A DNA stretch of 64,000 nucleotides from Celeribacter ethanolicus (GCF_001550095.1 NZ_LRUC01000010.1:62001-126000); one strand, 5' to 3'; positions 51,086 to 59,506 are shown, counted from the stretch's first letter. The notes: generated by a model not told the origin, from the letters alone. Numbers and translations are program-made.

Positions 51086-52240
51086 TTACGTATTCACAGG
51101 GAAGACGAAACACCGGTCCCGGCGCATCATCAGCCACATCGGCGTACCCGGTTTCGGCAGGAAGACCGAGGGAACCGTCGCCTTGAGCACCGAACCGTCG
51201 AAATCCATTTTGAATTCCACAAGGCTCTCGCGGCCCATGAACCGCGCCCGTTGCACCACGCCACGCGCGGGCGTGCCGTCCTGCGGCGTCGGGTTCGGGC
51301 CACGCCCGGCGCGGTCGAAGTCGATGCGCAAGTGCTGTGGCCGGATGACGATTTCCACCTCCGTACCGTCCGGCTGACCGGGGACAAAGAATTCCCCGAA
51401 GGCCGTGGTGACGGCAAGGTTCTGAACCGTGCCATGGATCACGTTGATGTCGCTGAAAAAGGCCGCCGCCTTGCGATCCGTCGGCGCGTTATAGATATTA
51501 TAGGGCGCACCCTGCTGGACGATGCGCCCGTCCCGCATCAGCGCGATCTCGTCGGCCATGCGCATCGCTTCGTGCGGCTCGTGAGTCACCAGCAGAACAG
51601 CGGTGTTCTCCGCCTTGAGCACGTCGAGCGTGCTGTCGCGAATATCGTCCTTCAACCGCTCGTCGAGGCCGGAGAAGGGTTCGTCCATCAACATGATCGA
51701 GGGGCGCGGCGCAAGCGCACGGGCCAGCGCGATGCGTTGTTGTTCGCCGCCCGACAGCTCATGCGGATATTTGTCATAGGCCGACAGCAGCCCGACCTTG
51801 TCGAGCAGGTCTTCGATCCGGGGCTTCTTGTCGGATTTGTGGCCTTTTAGGCCGAAACCCACGTTTTCGGAGACCGACAAATGTGGGAAAAGTGCAAAAT
51901 CCTGAAACATCAGCCCGATAGAACGCTGTTCCGGCGGCACGCGAAATACCGTATCGCAGACCAGTTGGCCGTCGACGTAGATCTCGCCTTCATCCTGCAT
52001 ATCGACGCCCGCGATGATGCGCAGCGTCGTGGATTTGCCACAGCCCGACGGCCCAAGCAGGCAGGTCACCTGCCCCGGCATGACCTTGAGCGATACGTAA
52101 GAGACCACCTCACGGCCTTGAAAGCGGCGGCGGATGTTGCGGATTTCCAAACGGGGATCGGTCACGGGCTCGGTCAAAGGTGCGGTCTTTGTCTGACGAA
52201 AAGTCTCAACTTCCCTATCAGGCGGCAACGGCCTTAGCAA
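51086..52240 (-). CDS. fbpC: Fe(III)-type ABC transporter ATPase (FbpC-like)
   Basis: Up to 384 residues. The ATPase has LEIRNIRRRFQGREVVSYVS, Walker A LLGPSGCGKSTTLR, Q-loop GLMFQDFALFPHLSV, signature ELSGGEQQRIALARALA, Walker B IMLMDEPFSGLD and H-loop VTHEPHEA. A C-terminal TOBE domain follows (about 285-384). No ATG is available. Candidate starts are TTG 52240, TTG 52177 and GTG 52165; GTG 52165 fits the family length best, but no start has a good ribosome-binding site. It overlaps or adjoins arsM upstream. No permease is adjacent, and the permease at 19424-21127 is a likely partner. Confidence 0.87.
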   Translation of the reverse strand: MLRPLPPDREVETFRQTKTAPLTEPVTDPRLEIRNIRRRFQGREVVSYVSLKVMPGQVTCLLGPSGCGKSTTLRIIAGVDMQDEGEIYVDGQLVCDTVFRVPPEQRSIGLMFQDFALFPHLSVSENVGFGLKGHKSDKKPRIEDLLDKVGLLSAYDKYPHELSGGEQQRIALARALAPRPSIMLMDEPFSGLDERLKDDIRDSTLDVLKAENTAVLLVTHEPHEAMRMADEIALMRDGRIVQQGAPYNIYNAPTDRKAAAFFSDINVIHGTVQNLAVTTAFGEFFVPGQPDGTEVEIVIRPQHLRIDFDRAGRGPNPTPQDGTPARGVVQRARFMGRESLVEFKMDFDGSVLKATVPSVFLPKPGTPMWLMMRRDRCFVFPVNT

Positions 52241-53286
52241 CAGCCGCCCGAGGCGGGGGCGCCGGTCTCGGTGAGACTGTCGAAGGGGCTGGTGCCGCCA
52301 CAGCCTGCCAAAATGCCGTAATGGGTGGAGAAATCGCCGATGAACTCGAAATGCGGTGCAAAGCGCGTGTCGGCGAGCATCTTGAACGTGTTGCCACAGA
52401 CCGGAAAGACCTTGCCCGTCTCAATCTGATGCCCGGCATCGAGGTCGAACACATGCGGCATCTCCGGCACGGTGCCCTTGTAGATCACCGCCTGGCCGTA
52501 ATCCTCGCATTCCGGTTCGAGATCGAGTTTGAACAGACGATAGGTGGCGGAGATGAACCGGATCGGGGCGACCCTGGCCTCCAGCGCAGGATTTTCGACC
52601 GTGAGCGCCCGATGGGTCACAAGACGCGGATCGGCAAACCCGGCGGCACGGGCCATATATTCGAAATCGTTCCAATAGAGCGCGCCGGAGAGGCATTCGC
52701 CGTAGAGCACCGGATCGGCACGCAGCGCCTCCGGCACACGGCGATCGGCGTAGACATCGGAAAAATACATCTCCCCGCCGGGTTTCAGAAGACGATAGGC
52801 CTCGCGCAGCACGGCGGGCTTGTCCATGGCGAGATTCAGAACACAGTTCGAGACGATAACGTCGAAACTGCCCTCTTCGAGTGGCAACGCGTCGAGCTTC
52901 TCGATATAGCCCTGATGAAATTCCACATTGGATTGCGCATAACCGAAGCGCTCCGCATGCCAGTCCTGATGGCGGCGGGCAACGGCAAGCTGTTCCTCGG
53001 TCATGTCGACACCGACGACAGAGCCGTCCTCGCCCACGAATTGCGATAGCGCGTAAACGTCCCGCCCGGACCCGGAGCCTAGATCGAGCACCCGCGCGCC
53101 CTTCAGTGCCGCAGGCGCGATCAGCCCGCAGCCATAGTAGCGCGACAGCACCTCGTCATGAATGTTGGAAAGCGCGCGTTTCAACCCGTCCGACATCGCA
53201 TCCGGCGAACAGCAGGCGTTGGTCTTGAGATCCTGCGATCCCTGCAACACCTTGCCGTAATAGTCCTGCACCTCGGCGTGGCTCAT
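52234..53286 (-). CDS. arsM: Arsenite S-adenosylmethionine methyltransferase
   Basis: A 350-residue enzyme that methylates As(III). SAM is bound by ARVLDLGSGSGRDVYALSQ and VGVDMTEEQLAVAR. The As(III)-binding cysteines of the family map to Cys53 (YYGCGL), Cys148 (VSNCVLNL) and Cys198 (YGECLSGA). A further pair, Cys25-Cys26, is near the start, and the end GGCC is also common. No ars operon genes (arsR, arsC, acr3) are near. It follows the SDR by 30 nt and runs into the ABC ATPase gene, which is an unusual grouping. Confidence 0.94.
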   Translation of the reverse strand: MSHAEVQDYYGKVLQGSQDLKTNACCSPDAMSDGLKRALSNIHDEVLSRYYGCGLIAPAALKGARVLDLGSGSGRDVYALSQFVGEDGSVVGVDMTEEQLAVARRHQDWHAERFGYAQSNVEFHQGYIEKLDALPLEEGSFDVIVSNCVLNLAMDKPAVLREAYRLLKPGGEMYFSDVYADRRVPEALRADPVLYGECLSGALYWNDFEYMARAAGFADPRLVTHRALTVENPALEARVAPIRFISATYRLFKLDLEPECEDYGQAVIYKGTVPEMPHVFDLDAGHQIETGKVFPVCGNTFKMLADTRFAPHFEFIGDFSTHYGILAGCGGTSPFDSLTETGAPASGGCC

Positions 53287-53316
53287 GGCGCGCTCCCTTA
53301 TGTTTTATGCTGTGTC

Positions 53317-54096
53317 TTACATCGTGCTGTTGGTCTGACCACCGTCCAGAAGGACGTTCTGGCCGATCATGAATCCCGCGAATTGCGAGCACATGAAGGC
53401 ACAGGTGGCGCCGAACTCCTCGGGCGTGCCGTAGCGCCCGGCAGGAATGGTCTTGCACCGTTCGGCACGAACCGCATCGGGCGTGGTTCCACCCTGTTCG
53501 GCCAGTGCCCCGTCCATCCCGACCATGCGGTCGGTGGCGTGGAAACCGGGCAGAAGGTTGTTCATCACCACGCCCGCGCCCGCGACCTGGCGCGAGGTGC
53601 CCGCGACATAGCCCGTAAGCCCCGCACGCGCCGAATTCGACAGCCCCAGAACGCCGATCGGCGCCTTCACGGAGACGGAGGTGATGTTGACGACACGCCC
53701 CCAGCCGCGCTCCATCATCCCCGGCACCAGCGCCTTGATCAGCGCAATGGGAGCCAGCATGTTGGCGTCGAGCGCCTTGATGAAATCCTCGCGCTCCCAA
53801 TCCGTCCACATCCCCGGCGGCGGGCCACCGGCATTGGTGACGAGAATGTCGATGCCTTGCGCCTTGTCCAACACGGCCCTGCGGCCTTCTTCCGTGGTCA
53901 CATCGGCGGCAACCGTGTCGACCGTGACGCCGAACTCAGTACGGATTTCGGCGGCGGCGGCTTCGAGCGCCTCTGCGCCGCGGGCGTTCATCACCAGATC
54001 GACCCCGGCCTCCGCCAGCGCCCGGGCACAGCCCAGCCCCAGCCCTTTCGAGGAGGCGCACACCAGCGCCCGTTTGCCCTTGATCCCGAGATCCAT
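53317..54096 (-). CDS. SDR-family oxidoreductase
   Basis: A 259-residue classical-like SDR: ALVCASSKGLGLGCARALAE cofactor loop, NAGGPPPG, VVNITSVSVKAPI with the catalytic Ser, and C-terminal IGQNVLLDGGQTNS. The position where YxxxK is expected reads GLSNSARAGLTGYV, so the catalytic Tyr-Lys pair is altered (Asn/Arg). This is also seen in a known subgroup of SDRs near 3-oxoacyl-ACP reductase-like proteins. AAGGAG precedes the ATG at 54096. It is first in the SDR-arsM-fbpC run. The substrate is unknown. Confidence 0.85.
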   Translation of the reverse strand: MDLGIKGKRALVCASSKGLGLGCARALAEAGVDLVMNARGAEALEAAAAEIRTEFGVTVDTVAADVTTEEGRRAVLDKAQGIDILVTNAGGPPPGMWTDWEREDFIKALDANMLAPIALIKALVPGMMERGWGRVVNITSVSVKAPIGVLGLSNSARAGLTGYVAGTSRQVAGAGVVMNNLLPGFHATDRMVGMDGALAEQGGTTPDAVRAERCKTIPAGRYGTPEEFGATCAFMCSQFAGFMIGQNVLLDGGQTNSTM

Positions 54097-54510
54097 CGCA
54101 TTCTCCTTCCGATACACTCTTGTCCGATATGTAGAACCCGCACCCCGGCTTGTCATCCGCCAACTGCGCACCCCGGTGCGACTCGCCCGGAGCGGATAAA
54201 CCGGGGTTTGCGACGGAGAAAGAACCACTCTCGCCCAAATCCCGCCATTGTTTCCGATCACAATGGGAGTGTTTTACCAAGTATACCCCGCTCACCCGGC
54301 GAAGAGGCGTTTCTATGTACTTCTATGTACAATGACACCGAGTCCCGGCATAATGGAACCTCCGTTGTCACGGGCAGGATCGCGCTCCGGTTTGCGTGCG
54401 GACCTGAGTGCCGGATCGCCTCCGGCATTCGGAACGGTTCCGCCAAATGCCGTTCCTGACAATGGACCTTTTCGGGGGAAAGGGGATTTGGGACAGTGTT
54501 GGGGAAAGGC
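54097..54510. other. 414-nt intergenic region with a tandem decamer and an inverted repeat
   Basis: No gene is visible. TTCTATGTAC occurs twice in tandem (54311-54330). A nested inverted repeat lies at 54424-54451: CGGAAC-G-GTTCCG (54430-54442) inside GGCATT and AATGCC. It is about 60 nt before the Hint gene start. It is divergent promoter space for the SDR and Hint genes. Confidence 0.6.
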
Positions 54511-55554
54511 ATGACGGCAGTCAGCAGGGATCATCACATGCAGGCTCGGATGGACGGCCAGACCGGCCTGCCGGTGCAGAGCCTTGCAGTCTATCGCGCA
54601 AGCGCGTTGCGGGTCACCAATGGGGTGAACCTGGGCGAACCGCTTGCGAATGCCGCTGAGCTTGAGTTGGCCGATGTCTATGAATTGCGCAAACAGGCCA
54701 TACGCGAGCGGCTCACCGTCAACGTCGATGGTGACAAGTTGCGCGTGGCCGAAGGGTCCGAGCTTGGCGCGCCCGGGCACGATCTGCACCTCGACTGCGT
54801 CGCGACCTTCATGGCCGGCTCCGGCAATACCATCGAGGTTCTGCTGCTCGTCGAAACCGACGCGGGCGGCCTGATCGAAGGCACCTATTTCCTGCCCTTT
54901 GCTGCGATGCAGCCGGATGTGGAATATGTGCTCGTGAAACTGGACGAGAACACCGTGCGCACACGGCTTTCCGATGTCGCCTGTGTCGCCTTTACCCGCG
55001 GCACACGGATCACTCTGGCCAACGGCATGCAGAAACCCATTGAAGAACTCACGGTCGGGGATCGCGTATTAACCCGCGACCACGGCCCGCAGGAGGTCCG
55101 CTGGATCGGGTGTCAGACCGTGCGAGCGACCGGGGCCTTCGCCCCCATTGTGATCAAGGAAGGCGCGCTGAACAACGCCCATGACCTGATCGTGTCGCCA
55201 AACCACCGGATCTTCATCTACCAGCGCCGCGATGCGGTGCACGCCGGTCGGGCGGAAGTTCTGGTCAAGGCGAAGCTTCTGGTCAACGGCCAGAATGTGA
55301 TCCAGTCCGAGGGCGGGTTTGTCGACTATTTCCAGCTTTTGTTCGACACCCATGAGATCATCTATGCCGAGGGTATCGCTGCCGAGAGCATGTTCGTCGA
55401 CGGGCGTGTGAAACCGTTCCTGCCCGAGGATGTGCAGGCGCGGATCGCCTCAGAACACGCCCATGCAGAAACCCCGCGGGCCTTCGAGCTGCGCGACGGG
55501 ATGCTGGAGCCTTCGGTGGCCGCCGACGTGCTGCGGTCGGCCTCCGGAAGCTGA
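54511..55554 (+). CDS. Hint_2 (hedgehog/intein-like) domain protein
   Basis: A 347-residue protein. Residues 1 to about 155 are a beta-rich N-terminal part. The Hint domain runs from about 158 to 300, with the autocatalytic Cys158 in VACVAFTRGTRITLANG, then IEELTVGDRVLTRDHGPQEV and the conserved His in VSPNHRIFIYQ. Such proteins are abundant in Rhodobacterales; cleavage or cholesterol-like transfer has been suggested for the fold, but their role is unknown. GGGGAAAGG precedes the ATG at 54511. The stop codon lies inside a copy of the TTGAGTATTT element. Confidence 0.87.
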   Translation: MTAVSRDHHMQARMDGQTGLPVQSLAVYRASALRVTNGVNLGEPLANAAELELADVYELRKQAIRERLTVNVDGDKLRVAEGSELGAPGHDLHLDCVATFMAGSGNTIEVLLLVETDAGGLIEGTYFLPFAAMQPDVEYVLVKLDENTVRTRLSDVACVAFTRGTRITLANGMQKPIEELTVGDRVLTRDHGPQEVRWIGCQTVRATGAFAPIVIKEGALNNAHDLIVSPNHRIFIYQRRDAVHAGRAEVLVKAKLLVNGQNVIQSEGGFVDYFQLLFDTHEIIYAEGIAAESMFVDGRVKPFLPEDVQARIASEHAHAETPRAFELRDGMLEPSVAADVLRSASGS

Positions 55555-55577
55555 GTATTTGGAGCAGCAAAGGAAAC
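55551..55577 (+). repeat. Dispersed stop-codon-linked element, copy overlapping the Hint gene stop
   Basis: CTGAGTATTT, GGAG, CAGCAAAGGAAAC. The TGA at 55552-55554 is the Hint gene stop codon, so the element supplies the stop. It differs from the others by C instead of T at its first base. Confidence 0.78.
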
Positions 55578-55584
55578 GGAAAAG

Positions 55585-55605
55585 CGCGCATCAGGGCGCG
55601 TTTTT
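55585..55605 (+). terminator. Terminator after the Hint gene
   Basis: CGCGC (55585-55589) pairs with GCGCG (55596-55600) around a 6-nt loop and is followed by TTTTT. The stem is short. It starts 8 nt after the repeat copy. Confidence 0.6.
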
Positions 55606-55666
55606 GTTGTGTGCAGAGTGTTCTGGCCCATTGCCGGGGCGCATACCCGCGCGTATATGAACGCGC

Positions 55667-57274
55667 ATGTTGGATCGCAGCCATAACGCCCCCGAATTGC
55701 CGCCGGAGATTGCACGTCGCCGGACCTTCGCCATCATCTCGCACCCGGACGCCGGTAAGACGACGTTGACGGAGAAGTTCCTGTTGTACGGCGGCGCGAT
55801 CCAGATGGCCGGTCAGGTGCGCGCGAAAGGCGAAGCGCGACGCACGCGCTCGGACTTCATGCAGATGGAAAAGGACCGCGGGATTTCCGTGTCGGCCTCG
55901 GCGATGTCGTTCGATTTTTCGGGCTATCGGTTCAACCTTGTCGACACGCCCGGCCACTCGGACTTTTCCGAGGACACCTACCGCACGCTCACCGCTGTGG
56001 ATGCCGCGATCATGGTGATCGACGGGGCGAAGGGCGTTGAAAGCCAGACGCAGAAGCTGTTCGAGGTCTGCCGTCTGCGCGATCTGCCGATCCTGACCTT
56101 TTGTAACAAGATGGACCGCGAAAGCCGGGACACGCTTGAGATCATTGACGAAATCCAGGAAAACCTTGCGATTGACGTGACACCCGCCTCCTGGCCGATT
56201 GGCGTCGGACGGGATTTCCTTGGCTGCTATGACGTGCTCAATGACCGTCTCGAACTGATGGACCGCGCCGACCGCAACAAGGTGGCCGAGAGCATCAAGA
56301 TCGAGGGGCTGGACGATCCGAAACTCGCCGACCACGTTCCCGCGCATCTGTTGGAGCAGCTCAAGGAAGAGCTCGAGATGGCGCGCGAGCTGTTGCCGCC
56401 GTTCGACCGCCAGGCCTTCCTGGATGGCACCCTGACACCGATCTGGTTCGGCTCCGCGATCAATTCCTTCGGCGTCAAGGAGCTGATGGACGGGATCGGC
56501 AAATACGGCCCCGTGCCGCAGCCGCAATCGGCCGAACCGCGCGCCATCGGGCCGGAAGAGAACAAGGTCATGGGCTTTGTTTTCAAGGTTCAGGCCAATA
56601 TGGACCCGAAACACCGCGACCGGGTGGCTTTTGTGCGGCTGGCCTCCGGGCATTTCAAACGTGGCATGAAGCTGATGCATGTGCGGTCGAAAAAGCCGAT
56701 GGCGATCTCGAACCCGGTGCTGTTTCTGGCCTCCGACCGCGAATTGGCGGAAGAGGCCTGGGCCGGGGACATCATCGGCATTCCGAACCACGGGCAATTG
56801 CGCATCGGCGACACGCTGACCGAGGGCGAGGACATTCGTGTGACCGGCATTCCGAGCTTTGCTCCGGAATTGTTGCAAGGCGTCCGCGCGGGCGATCCGA
56901 TGAAGGCCAAGCACCTCGAGAAAGCGTTGATGCAATTCGCCGAGGAAGGCGCGGCGAAGGTGTTCAAACCGGCGATTGGCTCTGGCTTTATCGTCGGCGT
57001 TGTCGGCGCGCTTCAATTCGAAGTGCTGGCCTCGCGCATTGAGTTGGAATATGGCCTGCCTGTTCGATTTGACGCATCACAGTTCACATCTGCGCGCTGG
57101 GTGAGCGGTCCGAAGTTGGAAATGGACAAGTTTATCAACGCGAACAAACAGCATATTTCCTACGATCACGATGGCGATCCGGTGTTCCTGACGCGTCTGC
57201 AATGGGACATCGACCGGATCGAGCGGGATTATCCGGAGCTGAAACTGTCGGCGACCAAGGAAATGATGATCTGA
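55667..57274 (+). CDS. prfC: Peptide chain release factor 3
   Basis: A 535-residue translational GTPase that recycles RF1/RF2 after termination. G-domain motifs are IISHPDAGKTTLTEK (G1), DTPGHSDFSEDTYRT (G3) and TFCNKMDRE (G4). RARTRSDFMQMEKDRGISVS-like switch I reads GEARRTRSDFMQMEKDRG. Domains II and III (about 280-535) end in ERDYPELKLSATKEMMI. The family length is about 525-530. It is a single gene with a long inverted repeat after its stop. Confidence 0.96.
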   Translation: MLDRSHNAPELPPEIARRRTFAIISHPDAGKTTLTEKFLLYGGAIQMAGQVRAKGEARRTRSDFMQMEKDRGISVSASAMSFDFSGYRFNLVDTPGHSDFSEDTYRTLTAVDAAIMVIDGAKGVESQTQKLFEVCRLRDLPILTFCNKMDRESRDTLEIIDEIQENLAIDVTPASWPIGVGRDFLGCYDVLNDRLELMDRADRNKVAESIKIEGLDDPKLADHVPAHLLEQLKEELEMARELLPPFDRQAFLDGTLTPIWFGSAINSFGVKELMDGIGKYGPVPQPQSAEPRAIGPEENKVMGFVFKVQANMDPKHRDRVAFVRLASGHFKRGMKLMHVRSKKPMAISNPVLFLASDRELAEEAWAGDIIGIPNHGQLRIGDTLTEGEDIRVTGIPSFAPELLQGVRAGDPMKAKHLEKALMQFAEEGAAKVFKPAIGSGFIVGVVGALQFEVLASRIELEYGLPVRFDASQFTSARWVSGPKLEMDKFINANKQHISYDHDGDPVFLTRLQWDIDRIERDYPELKLSATKEMMI

Positions 57275-57298
57275 CCAGACGGCTGAGCGCGGCATTCT

Positions 57299-57342
57299 GC
57301 CGATCCGTGCCAAAAGGGGATTCCCTCCCGGCACGGATCGGC
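57299..57342. repeat. 13-bp-arm inverted repeat after prfC
   Basis: GCCGATCCGTGCC (57299-57311) and GGCACGGATCGGC (57330-57342) are perfect inverted copies around an 18-nt loop that itself contains GGGGATTCCC. No T-run follows (TAAACTGCC). It may be a factor-dependent terminator, an mRNA 3' stabiliser, or an operator for the gene at 57381. Confidence 0.7.
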
Positions 57343-57380
57343 TAAACTGCCAAGAACACCCTCATCATTCAGGAGCCTTC

Positions 57381-57830
57381 ATGTCCGTCAGCCGCCTCGC
57401 CCTTACCGCCGGCCTCTCCGCCACCGCCGTCTCGACGCTGGGCTTGCCAGCCCTTGCCGAGACCTCCGGCTGGGACCTGCTCAAGGGGATCACCATCGAA
57501 GAGATCGTGACTGACAGCAGCTACGAGGTGAAGAAGGGCTTCCCGGAGCGGCTCAAGAACGGCATCGAAGGAATGGAGCTGACCGGCTATGCCGTTCCGC
57601 TGACGCCCGGCGCGGATGTCACCGATCTGATCCTCGTCTCCGACATGGGGCTTTGCCCGTTCTGCGGCAGTGCCGACCATGGCGCTTCGGTTCAGGTCAG
57701 CCTCAACACCCCGATCCAGGGGCTCGAGGAAGGCGCGCGGATCACGCTCAAGGGCAACATGAAACCGGTGCTCGACCCGGAGACATGGCAGGCGGCAATT
57801 CTGGAAAATGCAGAGGTTGTCGGCGGCTGA
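57381..57830 (+). CDS. Periplasmic protein with a CPFC motif, function unknown
   Basis: A 149-residue protein with a cleavable signal peptide (MSVSRLALTAGLSATAVSTL, ending at ALA). The mature part has LTGYAVPL, then LILVSDMGLCPFCGSADHGA with CxxC, and an OB-like strand set ARITLKGNMKPVLDP. The CPFC-x5-H arrangement suggests binding of zinc or another metal, as in DUF3299-like proteins. No partner is evident; the neighbours are housekeeping genes. Confidence 0.65.
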   Translation: MSVSRLALTAGLSATAVSTLGLPALAETSGWDLLKGITIEEIVTDSSYEVKKGFPERLKNGIEGMELTGYAVPLTPGADVTDLILVSDMGLCPFCGSADHGASVQVSLNTPIQGLEEGARITLKGNMKPVLDPETWQAAILENAEVVGG

Positions 57831-57970
57831 GCCCGACAGATCGGCCTTTCCTTGACCTTTTTGTGATTGAAGCGTAGAAGACGCGCCAAAGCGTTCCGGC
57901 AATATGGCCGGGCGGGCCGCGCGGGGTTTTGCGGCCATTTTCACAGCCGCACCATCGCGAAAGGCACAGT

Positions 57971-59410
57971 TTGACCAAGTTCACCGATCTCAATCTCGCT
58001 CCGAAAGTTCTCAAAGCCATCGAAGATGTCGGCTACGAGACACCCACGCCGATTCAGGCCGGAGCGATTCCGCCCGCGCTTGAGGGCCGTGACGTCCTGG
58101 GCATCGCCCAGACCGGGACCGGTAAAACCGCGTCTTTCGTGTTGCCGATGATCACCATGCTGGCCCGTGGCCGGGCGCGCGCGCGCATGCCGCGCTCTCT
58201 GGTCCTCTGCCCGACGCGGGAACTGGCCGCGCAGGTTGCCGAGAACTTCGATCAGTACACGAAATACATGAAGCTCACCAAAGCGCTGCTGATCGGCGGT
58301 GTGAGCTTCAAGGAACAGGACGCGCTGATCGACAAGGGCGTCGACGTTCTGATCGCCACGCCCGGTCGTCTTTTGGACCATTTCGAGCGCGGCAAGCTGA
58401 TCCTGTCCGATGTGAAAGTCATGGTGGTGGACGAGGCCGATCGGATGCTCGACATGGGCTTTATCCCGGACATCGAGCGCATCTTCGGTCTGACGCCCTT
58501 CACCCGCCAGACACTGTTCTTCTCCGCCACCATGGCCCCCGAGATCGAACGCATCACCAACACCTTCCTCTCTGCGCCTGCGAAGATCGAAGTGGCGCGT
58601 CAGGCGACCGCCTCCGAACGGATCGAACAGCACGCGGTGATGTTCAAAGGCTCCCGCCGCGACCGTGCCGCAAGCGAGAAACGCGCCGTGCTGCGCGCCC
58701 TGATCGACCAGGAAGGTGCGACGCTTCAGAACGCGGTGATCTTCTGCAACCGCAAGACGGATGTGGATATCGTCTCGAAGTCGCTCAAGAAATACGGCTA
58801 TGACGCGGCCCCGATCCACGGCGATCTGGACCAGAGCCAGCGCAACGCCACGCTCGACGGCTTCCGGGCCGGCAAGATCAAGATCCTCGTAGCCTCCGAC
58901 GTTGCCGCCCGTGGTCTCGATGTGCCCTCCGTAACCCATGTGTTCAACTTCGACGTGCCGGGCCATGCCGAGGATTACGTTCACCGCATCGGCCGGACCG
59001 GTCGCGCGGGCCGCGATGGCAAGGCGATCACGCTGGTCGAGCCGCGCGACGAAAAGAATTTCGCTGATGTCGAGACGCTTCTGACCAAGGAAATCCCCCG
59101 GATGGACAATCCGCTCGGGAATGCCGCACCCGCAGAAGAAGAGACGGAGCAGCGCGGTGAGAAACCGAAACGCACCCGGTCGCGCAAACGCAAACCCGAG
59201 GATGCCCCCAAGACTGATGCGCCCAAAGCCGAAGCTCCCGTCGAAGCACAGGCCGAAGACGCCCCGCGCGAAGAGGCTCCGAGGTCCGAACCGCGCTCTG
59301 ACAATCGCGCGCGCCGGGGCCGCAAGGAAGACGACAACAAGGTCGTGGGCCTTGGAGATCACCTGCCCTCCTTCATCGCGCTCAGCTTTGAGGAACGTCA
59401 GGCTGGCTAA
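57971..59410 (+). CDS. rhlE: RhlE-like DEAD-box RNA helicase
   Basis: A 479-residue helicase. Q motif FTDLNLAPKVLKAIEDVGYE then TPTPIQ, motif I AQTGTGKTASF, Ia PTRELAAQV, II VDEADRMLD, III SATMAPE and VI HRIGRTGRAGRDG are present. The C-terminal about 90 residues are a basic/acidic, Ala/Pro-rich tail (RTRSRKRKPEDAPKTDAP). No ATG exists at the start. TTG 57971, with AAAGG 6 nt upstream, directly precedes the Q motif and is the best choice. A strong terminator follows. Confidence 0.93.
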   Translation: MTKFTDLNLAPKVLKAIEDVGYETPTPIQAGAIPPALEGRDVLGIAQTGTGKTASFVLPMITMLARGRARARMPRSLVLCPTRELAAQVAENFDQYTKYMKLTKALLIGGVSFKEQDALIDKGVDVLIATPGRLLDHFERGKLILSDVKVMVVDEADRMLDMGFIPDIERIFGLTPFTRQTLFFSATMAPEIERITNTFLSAPAKIEVARQATASERIEQHAVMFKGSRRDRAASEKRAVLRALIDQEGATLQNAVIFCNRKTDVDIVSKSLKKYGYDAAPIHGDLDQSQRNATLDGFRAGKIKILVASDVAARGLDVPSVTHVFNFDVPGHAEDYVHRIGRTGRAGRDGKAITLVEPRDEKNFADVETLLTKEIPRMDNPLGNAAPAEEETEQRGEKPKRTRSRKRKPEDAPKTDAPKAEAPVEAQAEDAPREEAPRSEPRSDNRARRGRKEDDNKVVGLGDHLPSFIALSFEERQAG

Positions 59411-59434
59411 GCCCCCTACCCTTTCCGGACATAA

Positions 59435-59461
59435 AAAACCCGCGCCGAAAGCGCGGGTTTT
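59435..59461. terminator. Terminator after rhlE
   Basis: AAAACCCGCGC (59435-59445) and GCGCGGGTTTT (59451-59461) are perfect arms with loop CGAAA, followed by GTTTT. It lies between rhlE and the convergent RNase J gene and can act in both directions. Confidence 0.9.
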
Positions 59462-59464
59462 GTT

Positions 59465-59491
59465 TTGAGTATTTAGGGCAGCAAAGGAAAC
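59465..59491 (+). repeat. Dispersed stop-codon-linked element, copy after the rhlE terminator
   Basis: TTGAGTATTT, AGGG, CAGCAAAGGAAAC. It matches copy 1 (13949-13975) at 26 of 27 positions. It lies 54 nt after the rhlE stop and 15 nt from the end of the convergent RNase J gene. This is the only copy not close to its upstream stop codon. Confidence 0.82.
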
Positions 59492-59506
59492 TGGCGCCCC
59501 CGTCGA

